DNA of 64,000 bases from Anarhynchus alexandrinus (taxonomy: Eukaryota; Chordata; Aves; Charadriiformes; Charadriidae): NCBI GenBank assembly GCA_008711295.1, contig VUYV01000004.1, positions 8,734,010 through 8,798,009 on the forward strand. Reading direction: 5' to 3'. Below, in pieces: positions 41,061 to 51,985 of this stretch; the stretch's first letter is position 1; each line of letters opens with the position of its first letter. Both the position numbers and the translations under genes were made by a program. Below the pieces are notes generated by a model. The model made no database searches. It was not told the origin of the DNA and saw only the letters and a program-made list of their open reading frames with translations.

Positions 41061-42581
41061 GGTTACATACTTGCACACGTTCAGCATTATAAACTACTCC
41101 CACCTTCATGTCATGAGACTGGCAAAAGTTCTCCTCAAATAAAACTTTTTCTTTTTAAGAGTTCACAATATTTAAAATAAACATGGAATAAGAACACACA
41201 AACCTAACCTGCTTTTCCTCAAATATCAAAATCCAGTTCCTCTTTCCTCTCTGAAAATGAGACTATTTGGCTGCTGAAATGTTAGTGGACAGACACGAGG
41301 AAGAGCCAGGTTTGATATTTCTGATGTTTTCAGCTCGGGAATAAGCTTCAGGTCCCTGGAATTACCAGACTTTTAGTTCTCCAGTAGGACCATTACTGCC
41401 TGTCTCTCCAGAAGGCTGGTGGTATTGGACATGGATTATTTGTCTGGAAAACAAAAAACAGACAATCTTTAGGTAGAATTCAAGTTACTGTCCTTGAGCT
41501 ACCAGGCTTCATAAGCAATACAGAAAATTATCAAACTGCTATGAAATACCTCTACAAGAACCCACATCAGTGCATACCCTTCCCGCAGCACAGATTTGCC
41601 TGTTCTCTTACACAGACAGACTACTGCAGTTCCTAAGCTGATTTCCACTACTACTGACACCTTTCTGCTTCTCAGAGTAGGAGCATCTTCTAACCAGACA
41701 GACCCAGCTCTCTTGGCCTCTGCACCGCAGGGACGCTTTGGGCTTCACAGTAAAGCACATCAGGAAAAAAATGAAATCACAGGAGAAAAGATGTTTAAAT
41801 AGAGCTCAGTAGAATTCCAAAAATAAGTGTTAGGTATGTGTGTGTGTGTGTTCCTCCTTACCCCGAAAAAGAAGAAAAAAATCCCACAGCCTTTTTAGTG
41901 AGGATGGAAACAACTAAACCATGGAAAATTAGCTCTCCTCACACATATCTGGGGCCATGGAAAGAATTTGCATTCTAGGAGCTCAGGAGGACAAGCACAG
42001 AGACAGGGGGAGAAAGCAGACAGTGCCCACCAGCCTACAGACAGCTCACACACCTGATAGCTCTTCACAACACGTCGGAGCACGACCGCCCTGGTGACAC
42101 AGACTACAACCTGGCCTGCTTGACTACTATCTGCAGCACCAAGTCCTGCTAACAGCCCTTTTACTACGGGAAATCTGTATTACAGACTCTGTTTTCATTA
42201 TTTGTTAGACAAAGTGGAGAGCTATGAGGTTATATTTGCCTTGTGCATCTAGAACATTGAGCGCTCAGGGAATGGATACGAGTTCTTGCCCATCTTTTAT
42301 AACTTAACATAAAATCTTATCAAGACAAGGAAAAAAAAAATGTTCGAGCAACCTGTTGCAGTATAAGCTTTAAAAACATGAACTGAAAGACAAGATGCCA
42401 TGGTTGAAGGTATCCAAAGTTCCCATCATGTAAATTCCTTCCCTCTCCAAGCAGCTGCTGGCATCCTTCCTGACCAATAGATGCTGCTATCATCCCCCTT
42501 TTGTTTGTTGCAGGGCCAAAGTACTAAAAGGCCCCTTTCCCTGCCATTCTCTGCAATTCAGTAAATACTTCCAGCCATGCT
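41061..42581. other. Downstream flank of ADORA2A; no gene seen
   Basis: Noncoding sequence between the candidate regulatory cluster and the presumed ADORA2A 3' end. It holds a short GT repeat at about 41838-41850. If the receptor mRNA uses a more distal poly(A) site, part of this could be 3' UTR. Confidence 0.6.
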
Positions 42582-42587
42582 TTTATT
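42582..42587 (-). terminator. ADORA2A: Candidate ADORA2A poly(A) signal AATAAA
   Basis: The plus strand tttatt reads AATAAA on the minus strand, 372 bases past the stop codon. The human 3' UTR is longer than this as I recall it, so a more distal site to the left is also possible. Confidence 0.3.
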
Positions 42588-42958
42588 TCTGTTGGTAAAG
42601 ACAGCAAAACCGACATACAACCACAGATACACAGTACAGCATAATGTCACGATACGCCCTGCATCAGCAGAGTCTCCCAGTGCTGAACTTGGAATGCCAT
42701 CTTTGACCTTGGCACTGCTCTTGGTGACAGGTCATTGATGGGTAACGTGTCCCTCCTTCCTTAGTCCGTTTCAATGGTCTCTTGGCTTTTCTCCAGTCTA
42801 GTATTTAGGATCATCCCAACAGTCCTGGGTAGGGACCCCTTTCTCCACAGCGATCTGAATACACACCTCTCCCCCCGCCCCCCAACCTCCCTTTCTGCCA
42901 TGGCAGAGGTCACCAATGGAAAAAAAATAATTCTACCAGGAAGACTTTGAAAGTCTCA

Positions 42959-43919
42959 TCAGGAAACTTCCGCTGCTGCGAAGGCTGCTCTTTCCAGATC
43001 TGCGTAAGACACCTGAGCATCAATTAGCTCTTCACTGTGAAGCTCCCTGTTCATGCATGCATCTGAGAGAATCCCATTTCTGCAGGAATGTGGGAGATGC
43101 CCATTTGTCTCCACGTCCAGAGCATTTCCATTCTGGTGCCATTCCAAGCCAGCTTTGCATTTGTTTAAGTCCTGCTTTTCAGAATCCCTGTGGATCTCTC
43201 CATTGGTGTATACCTCTAATGCATACTCACTGATTCGTATGCTGGCATTCTCTGCGTCCCCACCGTGAGTGGAAGTCCTAGAGCTGGCTGTTCCTGCCTT
43301 GAACGGCTCCTTCCGGCCCAGGATATGCTGACTGATGATTTTGCGGAAGGTGTATCGGAACTCCCTGATTCGGTAGGCGTAAATTAGAGGATTTACAACC
43401 GAGTTCGCGTGAGACAGGATAATAGCCAGATACATCAGCCAGAGGGGAGCGTGGGCACAATTTGGGCAAAAAAGGGTAAAGCAGTTAATAATATGTAGTG
43501 GAAGCCAGCAGACTGCAAACAACCCAACAATGATGGCTAAAGACTTAGCTGCATGGACTTCCTTCTGCAAAGTGGAGCGAGAACGTTCCCCATGTACCAT
43601 CTTGTTCTCCATCTGCTTGAGCTGTCGCCGTGCTGCCATGAAGATTTTCAAGTAGATACCAAACATGAGGAGGAGGGGCAAAAGCACACAGGCAAAGAAG
43701 TTGTAGTAGACCATGTATTCCATGGTGACCACAGCCTCAAAGAGACAGGCTACCATACTGTTGCTGCAGTTGATGGGAGAGGACTTATTGGAACCCAGCT
43801 CTTCGATCTGGGAGCGATTGTGCCACCCTAGCATGGGTGTCAAGCCGATGATGAAAGATAATACCCAGCAGATGGCAATGATACCTTTAGCTCGAGAGCC
43901 AGTCACCAAGCCATTGTAC
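42959..43919 (-). CDS. ADORA2A: ADORA2A coding exon 2 (TM4-TM7 and C-tail)
   Basis: The exon is 961 nt including the TGA stop (42959-42961), with acceptor ...tttgtag. It begins [18 protein letters not shown] and includes ECL2, TM5, the third loop [14 protein letters not shown]6 with [13 protein letters not shown]7 with NPLIY, helix 8 and a long tail ending EVS. The Thr after the TM7 SH (human T279) is Ala. Confidence 0.97.
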
Positions 43920-46900
43920 CTACAAAGCAGAGGAAACATGAAGTACATCAGTATCATTCAACAAGCCCCTGACACCCAAGCAACTTCCCAATGGCCCAGT
44001 GTCCCAGAAGAGAGAAGAAAGGCACCTGCTCCTTCAGATGTGCCTTTGAACTGCCGTGCAGACCCCACACAGCACAGCAAGGACTTCCATGGTGACATTG
44101 TATACCACTTATTTCCCCTCCCCTTTCCTTTAGGCAGTGAATAGGCGACAGACAGAAAAGCAGGGAAATTAATACAGTTTTCATCTGTGTTCTTTCACTA
44201 CACCAGCCCGCTTGGCCACGCACATAGATCTGGCAGCCTGGATAATCAACAGCACTGCTCTGACCCTTGGTGATAAAGGCCACCGAAGGCAGAGGTAGTT
44301 CCTCCTTTCTGGCAAAGGCACAGCCTTGTAGCACGGAACCACGAGGTCTGTCTTGCAGTAGGTCTGTAAGCCAAATAGCACAAGAGAACTCAGAGGCACA
44401 GTGCCATCAGCCCCCTGTCCACATTCAGGTGTGCTCCTGGGAAATTCTGCTGACTCAGCTGCAGAAGCCAGGCTGGCATCGCCTTCCAGAGCACCTCACT
44501 CTGTTCCACAACGGCACTTTCAGGAAGGCCAGCACCACCTGAAATAACGGAGACAAGTCAGCAGTTTTCCTCACCAGCCCAGCTAAGCTGACCCCATGTC
44601 TTTCCCAGAAAGAAGGAATTAAGCGGAGGACAGTGCTCTGACTAGAGGTGTGCTGTGGGCTGCACTGCATACGCCAAAGGGGACTTCAGTGGTGGGGGTA
44701 TCGATATGCCTGGCTGAAGCCAGTGCTCTTTGCAGTAAATTCTCCAAGATCTGTTGAAAGAGACAGCAAGCAACATGTAAGAATCTGACAGTGCAGCCAG
44801 GGACATTGGTTTGTTTGAAATATCAGCCAGTTCCCAAGGCCTCACAGGTTACTGCGAGTCCTGAGCCGACTCCACCAGTTCTTCTCTCTGAAAATGTAAA
44901 TCAGGGCAACAGTTTAACATTTCAATGCAATTTCCTTCCCTTGGTAACGCTTAGCATGGAAAGTAGATGGCAGGATTCCCACATTGTCCGGTTTGGGTCC
45001 CACACTGTACTTGACCCCATGTGTCTGCGATTGGGCGCTGGGCTCCCAGTGTTTACCCAATGCTCTTTCTCCCTGTCCCCAGAATTCTCTCAGCAAACAA
45101 ACATATAAAAAAAATATAATCCAACAAGCCATAGAAATCTTTCCATCTCTCAATGAAATAGTTACTCCCACAGGTTCATGCTCCCATCCCAATGCAAGTT
45201 CAAGACAGGGGAGAAGAGAGGCTGCTTTTGCCAGGCACAGCACAGGATGGAGATCCTGCATGTGCTTTCAATCCCTGCTGATGGGCCTTGGAGAAAACCT
45301 GGCTCCACACAACCAGCAGCCTTGAGTCTCTCTTCCTCAGTTGCATTTCAATATCAGAAAAGAGGGAGTGGGTGAGAGAGCCAACCACACAATTCCCAGT
45401 ACCCAAAATACACTGAAATCCTCCTTCCAGAAATGAGGGAGGGATTCAGCTGATTCTGAGAGATAAAAAGGTTTCTCCAGCAAGTAGTGGATCCTGCTCA
45501 ATGCTTAGGGGATGCTAAGGGCACAGCATGGATGGTAGCAGGGAGCTGCTCACTTTCAGACCTCATCAACACAGCAAAACAGCATCTGCGCTTTGAGAAG
45601 TACACTTCAGGGAGCAAGAGATTGGCTGAAGGCACTTAAAGCTTGGAAAAACAAAAAACAAAAACCAAAAACTCAAAACCCTGCAGCCCTGGAATTGGCT
45701 ACATCTTGTCAGAGGAATTTTGAAATTGTGCAGCTGTTATCCCACGACTAGAGATGTCCCTTCCCTTCCACTAAAAATATATTCATTACTGCTCCAGGCA
45801 AACACCCCCCCACTTCTCCCTCCCTCTTACCCTCTGGGGATTCCCATGCAACAAACTTTACAAGGCTTAGGAACAGCACTTAACCCAAGCAGCCGCCTGC
45901 TTTCCAGCTGCAGTGTCGTGTGCTGGCAGGGGCGATTACCAACCTATCAGCGAGTGCACTTCCATAACACCTTGCTCAGTATCTCCAAGGGTTAAGAGAG
46001 AAAGCTAACAGCATCTTGTCACATAGCGTGTGGCACTATGTTGACCAGGTACCCATTGAGAAGTGTCCATTCACTTGGGAGAGCTTGATTTCGAGGACTC
46101 ACATGAGACACCGCTGGCTGACTTGGTTGAGGTAGGGTTATTGTCCAGACGGACTTTCCTGGACTCATTCCTTTTGTCCACTTAGACATGTCACCAGGAT
46201 GGCATTGAAGGGTTTGTGCACCTGTCTAGGCATCTTTCTAGCTCACAGCAGCCAAGCCAAAGCAAATCTCTACGCCCTGTGCTGTACAGCGCTACGTGGT
46301 AAGTTCAGGGCTTCCATGAAGAAGCTTCACGTAGACTGTGAGTTGCTGACACCTATGCAGCAGACACAGCCTGCTGAAAGGAGATGGTCACACCTACAGC
46401 CCATGTTCTGCATACTTGGCAGGTGACTTTGTAGCATGTCTGATGTATCCAGACAGCACTGGATTGTCTGTGCAGAAGCAGTTCTCGTGCTTCCTGGAAA
46501 TACTGGATGTGCTACACAAACAATGACTTCTACTCGTGAAATTCCAGACACAAAGAACATTAGTGCAGAGCACAGGGACACTCATGGTGGAGTTGGGTGT
46601 GGAGACAGGATCACCAGACTCCTCCAGAAAACAAACCCACTTTTGCCGCAAACACAGGAAATTGTGGATGTTTTCCCCAAAATAATTTCATCTGCCCTGC
46701 TGCTTTCCCAACCATCAGGCCAGCAAACTGACTGCAGGAGAACAGCTGCCCTTGGTGAATGCACAACTCATCCATGCTGCCTAAAGTAGCTTGGCTGAGG
46801 ATGTGACGCTTCTGGGTCCTTGGCCTAAGCTCTGTGTCATCGAGATAAGGACTCCTGCAGGAAGCGTAGTTCATCACTAGCCTGATTCATAAACTATGAA

Positions 46901-49900
46901 GCTGGGTGGAAGACAGAGCTGGTATAAGAACCACAGGGCTCTTACACCTCAGGTAGAAGTTAAAATCTTTCCATACATTGCACGATACGTAGCTGGCCTA
47001 ACTCATCGTCACAGCATCCAACCAGTCTGCTGCCTGTCTTCCAAACCCACCTCCGGTCATAGCACTGCAATCTTGGCCAGATGGCTCTGCCATGCATGGA
47101 ACAGGGTTCAGACACATTTACTGCATCACACCAGAAAGCCTGTGCTCAGCGTTGAGGACGCTGGGCTGTGATCTGAATTCCAGCTGTGCTCAATGGTTTT
47201 TAACAAATCACTACAAAACACTCTTCACTGAGCACCCCCCTCAACAGCCCACACCGCAGGCAGCTGCAGTCATAGGGGGCAAGACAAAAGGAGGATATTC
47301 TATCCCTATTACACGTATCTGGAAATGCAAGACACTGACAGTCCCAGATCATCCAGGAAATCTTGTGGAAGAGCAGGAAACTAAACCCGGACCTTCTCAT
47401 GCACCACCAAAACAACCCTTTCCCAGAAAGTCAGTCAAGAAACTTTCTCCCCTATTACCAGGTGCTGATACTGGTGCTTGTCTGTGCGATGGAGACTGGA
47501 TAGGGTGGGATCCCATAGGTGGGCACAGGGCTCTAAACAGCAGAAGCAATAATGGTGGGCAGGCACCACTTCTTTGCTCGTGACACAATATCAGCTTCCA
47601 GACTAAAACCTTGGTAACAGCAAACTCCACTACTCATGAAGCCATAGAGAACTGGCACTGCTTTCAAAGCCATGCCCATGGTTGTTCAGAGGAGGAAGGG
47701 AATTCTTCTTCTTTCATAGTAGGTTGAATCTGCCCATAATCTATTTGACAAAAACATGAGCACATGTAGGAAATGCTTGTCAAAGTCAAAAAGCTTATGG
47801 TAAACAGGGAAAGAAATAAGTTTGGATATGGCTGAAAGTAGCAATAAAACATTAAATTCCCAATTCACTGATTCAGATGCTCATATATGAGCATTGAGAA
47901 GGCAACCCTAGAGAATTAAAGCAACTGCTGAAACAGACTGTTCTTGACACAAAGGTCCCTTCTGTGTCCTATACTTTACTCAGGGTTTGTGTCCATCTCC
48001 CCTATTCTTCCTCCCCTAGACTTTGAGAAGCCAGTTCTTCATGTCCAGCACCCCTAGCCTGGGGCAGAGAAGCATCCCAAAGCCACCTCAGAGCTGCGGC
48101 TTCAATCTCCACTACGTGGGATAAATCTTTCGCAATGTTCCAAACGTCAGGGAGCTGCACCTCAGTAATGCTTTCCCAGAGAAGCATCCCAGCAGCTTAG
48201 GCAGTCAGTCACCTCCAACCTTCATCAGAGGAAACAGTCTGCACTTCAGCAGGTTACTGCAGCTGGCACTCTATGCCCGGCATAAGTATTTACGCCACAG
48301 GTGAATACCTGAATCCAGCACACAGAGCAAGCAGTAACCTGAGAAAACTTTTCCGTTTGGCTGCAGGAAGAAAAATTTCTCCTCTCCTTCCAGTGCATCG
48401 GAGCTACCTGTCCTTCACCATGGCAGTGTCTTTACCACAAATGCCTGCACAAGAACACGTGGCCGGGCACTGTGCCATCGGAGCATTTGCTGGCACCAAA
48501 GAGCCTGGAAAGCCGCAATTGTTCTTGGCCCATGACTTCATCCTGGAGCTCAGACTCGCAGCCAGTTTTGTTTAGAACACCCAGGGGTTTTATATCAGCG
48601 AGCGCAGGTTTTCAGGTACCTGCCATGTTAAGAAACACAGTTCGGATTTTATCCCAGACTGAACAATGGCTCAGACCCACTTCCTTGGGGGTGCTTTATT
48701 GCCACTTGCAGAGTGTTACATTTGTATAAAACCTGGCAGAATTCAGCAAAGTGCTTGAGGAGCTTCAGAAAGTTTATCAAATTCTACACAGTGTTTTAAT
48801 CATTTGGAAGGTAGAAGCCATAAGATGTTCACAAATTGGATTTCATGTATTTTTAAATTTTACCTATAGATGTCTTTCCTCACTGCAATTTTTTGGGGAG
48901 GGTCTTTTATCCACAGAAAAATCATTCCAAAGGTAATTCCAATTATGTTCTGAGGTATCCAGTATCAGAAATCCCACTCTTCTGCCTCCTTAATGCTGAC
49001 AGTTTATTTGTGTGGGAATACACATCCACATATATATCCACTGAGATACCCTCCTTAGGACGAATCAGGTATGAAACAGTTAAAAAAAAAAAGAAGAATC
49101 AAAAGTAGGTTTGGTCCTTTTCGGTTTTGTTAGAGTAAAGGAAGTCAGATTTATTATTTTTAAGAGCATTGATCTAGTGAATATTAGGAATGCCTGGTGT
49201 TACCTTTCTTGTCCTCCGAGAAGGAGAGAAGAGGCTTTCCCGGGCATTAAAGGATTGGGTGAAAATGTTGCATCTTTAGTGGCAGAACTTTCCTTCCAAT
49301 GGTTTGACACATTTTTGAGGCAACCAGGTATTAGAAAAAGACGAGGATGTGAACAGTCTGAATCATATCACGTTTCCCTCTTCAGCTGATCAGCTTTCAC
49401 TTTCTCAGCATGTCTGAGGCTATAAATCTAATATTTATTCATCCATAAATTCTTAAGGGGAAACACAATTGACAAGTTCTTCGCTCGTACTGTAAAAGGA
49501 CAAACCAGCAGAGGACAAGGAGGGGGATGAACCCCATGGATCTACCTGTGGGTTTCTGCATCCAATCAACTCCACTGTTCCTGGGGCGGAAGAGGGTGTG
49601 CTCTGTTTTTTCAAAAACAAAATAGTGAAACCAGTACAGTGCCGAGCACTGATGAAGTCTGATTTTTCTAAAAGACTCTTTACCGCGGCTGTTCCAGGAA
49701 ATTAAGTTTTCAGGACAATATAGTTACAATGATACCCCCAAAAATGGGCAGAAATCCAGATTTTAAAAATCCTTCTCCTGGCAAGTCATTCTCTAGCAAT
49801 ATGAGCGCTTAAACTGTCAGCAAAAGTCTTCAGAGTTAGCTCATGAGAGATGAATTAAAGACATTAGCTCTTCTCAAAATCATTTCAGAGGGAAGCTCCT

Positions 49901-51810
49901 GAGGGTTACTCTGCATATGTTGCTTTGTATCATTTATTCATTATTTTGGTTTACAACTGGATCCATCTATATGCAGAGCTGTAGAAAAGTGGAGACAGTC
50001 CAATTTATAAGTAACTAATAGAGTTTTCTCTGCAATGGAATGGAATAGTTATTCCTTACAACTACACCAAAAGTAAAGGTACGACTATAGGTCTGGAAAC
50101 CAATTAACAGTAATGTTATAGCAGCACAAGCTTGCTGAGGCAAGGCTTCAGGAAAGACTATGCTGCACTGGTCCACATGGAAAGGTAATCTCCGCAGCTC
50201 GAGGGAAAAGAATGCTATTTTTGAACGGGAGGTTTGTGTTAATCTACATAAGTGCTGGATGACCAAAGCATTCACAAGAGACAAAACTAAATTGCACAGG
50301 TCAACACCAGGGATTTAAGCTCAACAGGAGTGAGGATCACCAAAAACTCAAACTTGAGAGCACAACGATCAGAAAGTTGTTCCATTTTTGCAGCCACATT
50401 TGTTGTTCAGGATAGGCAGCAAGTCTCTCCATTCCTGAGAGCATGCTGCATCCTCTTAAGGACAAGACAGGAAGGAAGGAGACTCCTACACTTTGCCTGC
50501 ACCGGCCTCTCCCGGGGCTTCCTCTACATCTTTTGCGCTTATTGAATCACTCGGAAGCATTGTCACACATCATTCAAACCCAGCCCACAAAACGCAAGGC
50601 TGCTTCGCAGCCACAGTCAGATATATCCCGTCACAGCAATGTGCTTCTGGAAAACTGAACTGAGTAGCAGCCCCTGTGCAGGTGGCAAAACTTCCTCTTG
50701 TGCCGCATCAGCCGCCCTGGTTGCACACAAAGTAGCAGCTGGTCATATGCAGCTTTCAAGCTCTAATACTGAAATGTGCTCTTCTTCCTTTAAACACCAC
50801 AGTAGAGACCACAGAATAACCATCTGCAGGTCTAGGTTGGGACAAGCCTCTGCCTTGACCTAATACATGCTTTCCTTCCAGAGGCAGTGCCTAACCTAGT
50901 CCAAATCTTCCTAAGGCCCGTTTCTTCATAGCCTGCTGCTTCTCCTCCCTTCACATTTAACGGACCCCAAGAGAACCCGCCCATCCATACTCTCCACAAC
51001 GCTGCTGCTACAGCTGCAGGCAGAGTCCCCCATCCTCCCCATGGGGAAGGAGATGAGTTGACCTCACCCCCTTTCTGCCCTCTACCGTGTACTGCTTTAG
51101 CGCCACTTTCCCACAGTGATCCTTCTGGTGCTGTTGGCTGCAGTGCAGAGCGCAGGTTATTGACGTTACCGCACAATCCTGACTAAATATGGAACGGCAG
51201 CTCCTAGGCAGTGCCACTGCGATGCCATAGGCACAGACCATATGAGGACAGAGAAGAACTGGAAAAAGAAGCGACCAGAAAATCCAGTGGCCAAGGCAGC
51301 CTTCAAGACCTCGAAAAGTTTTTTCAAATCACAAGAGAAAGTGCTGATCCTCATTTAACTTTTCCTTCCTCTATTCATGTCCAGGTCTGTTGTTTTTACC
51401 GATACTCACCCCTCACCACCCTAGCCCCTGCCCGTCCCCCCAGCCCAACCCCGGGCTTACCTGAGGGGTATGCGGATCGCAATGATTCTGTCGATGGCAA
51501 TAGCAAGGAGGCTGAAGATCGAACTCTGAGTCAAGACTAGGACAAAGCAGGCAATGAAAAGGCAGCCATAGAAGAAGGCACAGAAGCCAGTGCTGATGGT
51601 GATGGCAAAGGGGATTGCCAGCATGCCCACGGCAATGTCAGCAGCAGCCAAGGACACCACAAAATAGTTGGTGACGTTCTGCAAGTTGCTATTCAGATAG
51701 ACGGCCCAGCAGACCAGGATGTTCCCCAGGATGGCCAGCACTGCAATGACCAGTTCCAGGATGATGTAAGCTACATCTGAGAGGAAGTCTTCTTTCCCAT
51801 GTACTAGCAT
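42959..51810 (-). CDS. ADORA2A: Adenosine A2A receptor, two coding exons joined
   Basis: This is a Gs-coupled plasma-membrane receptor for adenosine that raises cAMP. Exons of 350 and 961 nt give 436 residues (human 412), with the intron in phase 2 inside the Arg codon of IPLR/YNG, as in human. Seven helices are evident, from [12 protein letters not shown] (TM1) to [11 protein letters not shown] (TM7). Pocket residues equivalent to human F168, E169, M177, N181, W246, L249, H250, N253 and H278 are kept. Disulfide cysteines matching human C71-C159, C77-C166 and C259-C262 are present, but C74 is Phe80 and C146 is Arg152. DRY reads DRI (residues 107-109). ECL2 has two N-glycosylation sequons (NKS, NCS). 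The C-tail is about 136 residues and diverges from human. The start ATG at 51810 has an in-frame stop 45 bases upstream. No frameshift is seen. Confidence 0.97.
47150..47235 (+). mobile_element. MIR-like SINE fragment, forward
   Basis: gaggacgctgggctgtgatc, tgaattccagctgtgctc and aacaaatcact match the order seen in the tRNA-derived/core part of MIR elements: an actgggct, then gaattccagctctgc, then caagtcact pattern. Highly diverged and recognised by eye only. Confidence 0.5.
47299..47395 (-). mobile_element. MIR-like SINE fragment, reverse
   Basis: ccctattacacgtatctgga, gacactgacagtcccagatc, atccaggaaatcttgtggaa and gagcaggaaactaaacccgg follow the reverse-strand MIR consensus order: ttacagatgaggaaactgag, then aggtcacacag, then ggcagagc, then gaacccagg. 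This is the better matched of the pair. Confidence 0.6.
51461..51810 (-). CDS. ADORA2A: ADORA2A coding exon 1 (TM1-TM3)
   Basis: The exon is 350 nt from ATG (51810) to donor CTCAG/gtaagcc. It encodes the short N-terminus [15 protein letters not shown], six residues longer than human up to TM1. It then covers TM1, TM2 ([20 protein letters not shown]) and TM3 with the end [21 protein letters not shown] replaces human GFCAACHGCLF. Confidence 0.97.
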
Positions 51811-51863
51811 GGTGAGAACGACCAGGCCAATGTGAGAACGTGCCGGAAAAGCTCAGCGTTCAT
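51804..51863 (-). CDS. Candidate upstream ORF overlapping the ADORA2A start
   Basis: ATG at 51863-51861 opens a 19-codon frame ([19 protein letters not shown]) that ends at TAG 51806-51804. It overlaps the receptor ATG (51810-51808) out of frame by several bases. If transcribed in the leader it would reduce initiation at the receptor start or couple it to reinitiation. Leader uORFs that repress translation are reported for the rat A2A gene. Whether this stretch is in the mRNA is inferred from its position 51 bases before the start. Confidence 0.45.
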   Translation of the reverse strand: MNAELFRHVLTLAWSFSPC

Positions 51864-51983
51864 ATCTGCGGAGCACTGAACAGCCAAGACACCTCAAAGC
51901 TGCCTGGGGTCTAAAGAGCACTCAGCTGCCAGCCGGTGAAGGTTGCTCACATGCACCCTTTTCTCCCCATAGCTGTTCGAGAT

Positions 51984-51985
51984 CT
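51984..51985 (-). other. ADORA2A: Candidate 3' splice site before the ADORA2A coding exon
   Basis: The minus strand reads a T-rich tract (gtttttttcttgacacctg) ending ctgctgtaaag at 51984. This is a plausible acceptor for the exon holding the start codon, about 170 bases upstream of it. A second AG at 51973 is an alternative. In mammals the start-codon exon is preceded by noncoding exons. Confidence 0.35.

Larger units (their letters stand above)
43920..51460 (-). other. ADORA2A: ADORA2A intron between coding exons
   Basis: A 7541-bp GT-AG intron with the conserved position in the loop after TM3. It contains the two MIR-like fragments at about 47.15-47.40 kb. I found no further exon or nested gene. 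The open frames on the plus strand (for example 47092-47583) are chance or repeat-derived. Confidence 0.8.
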
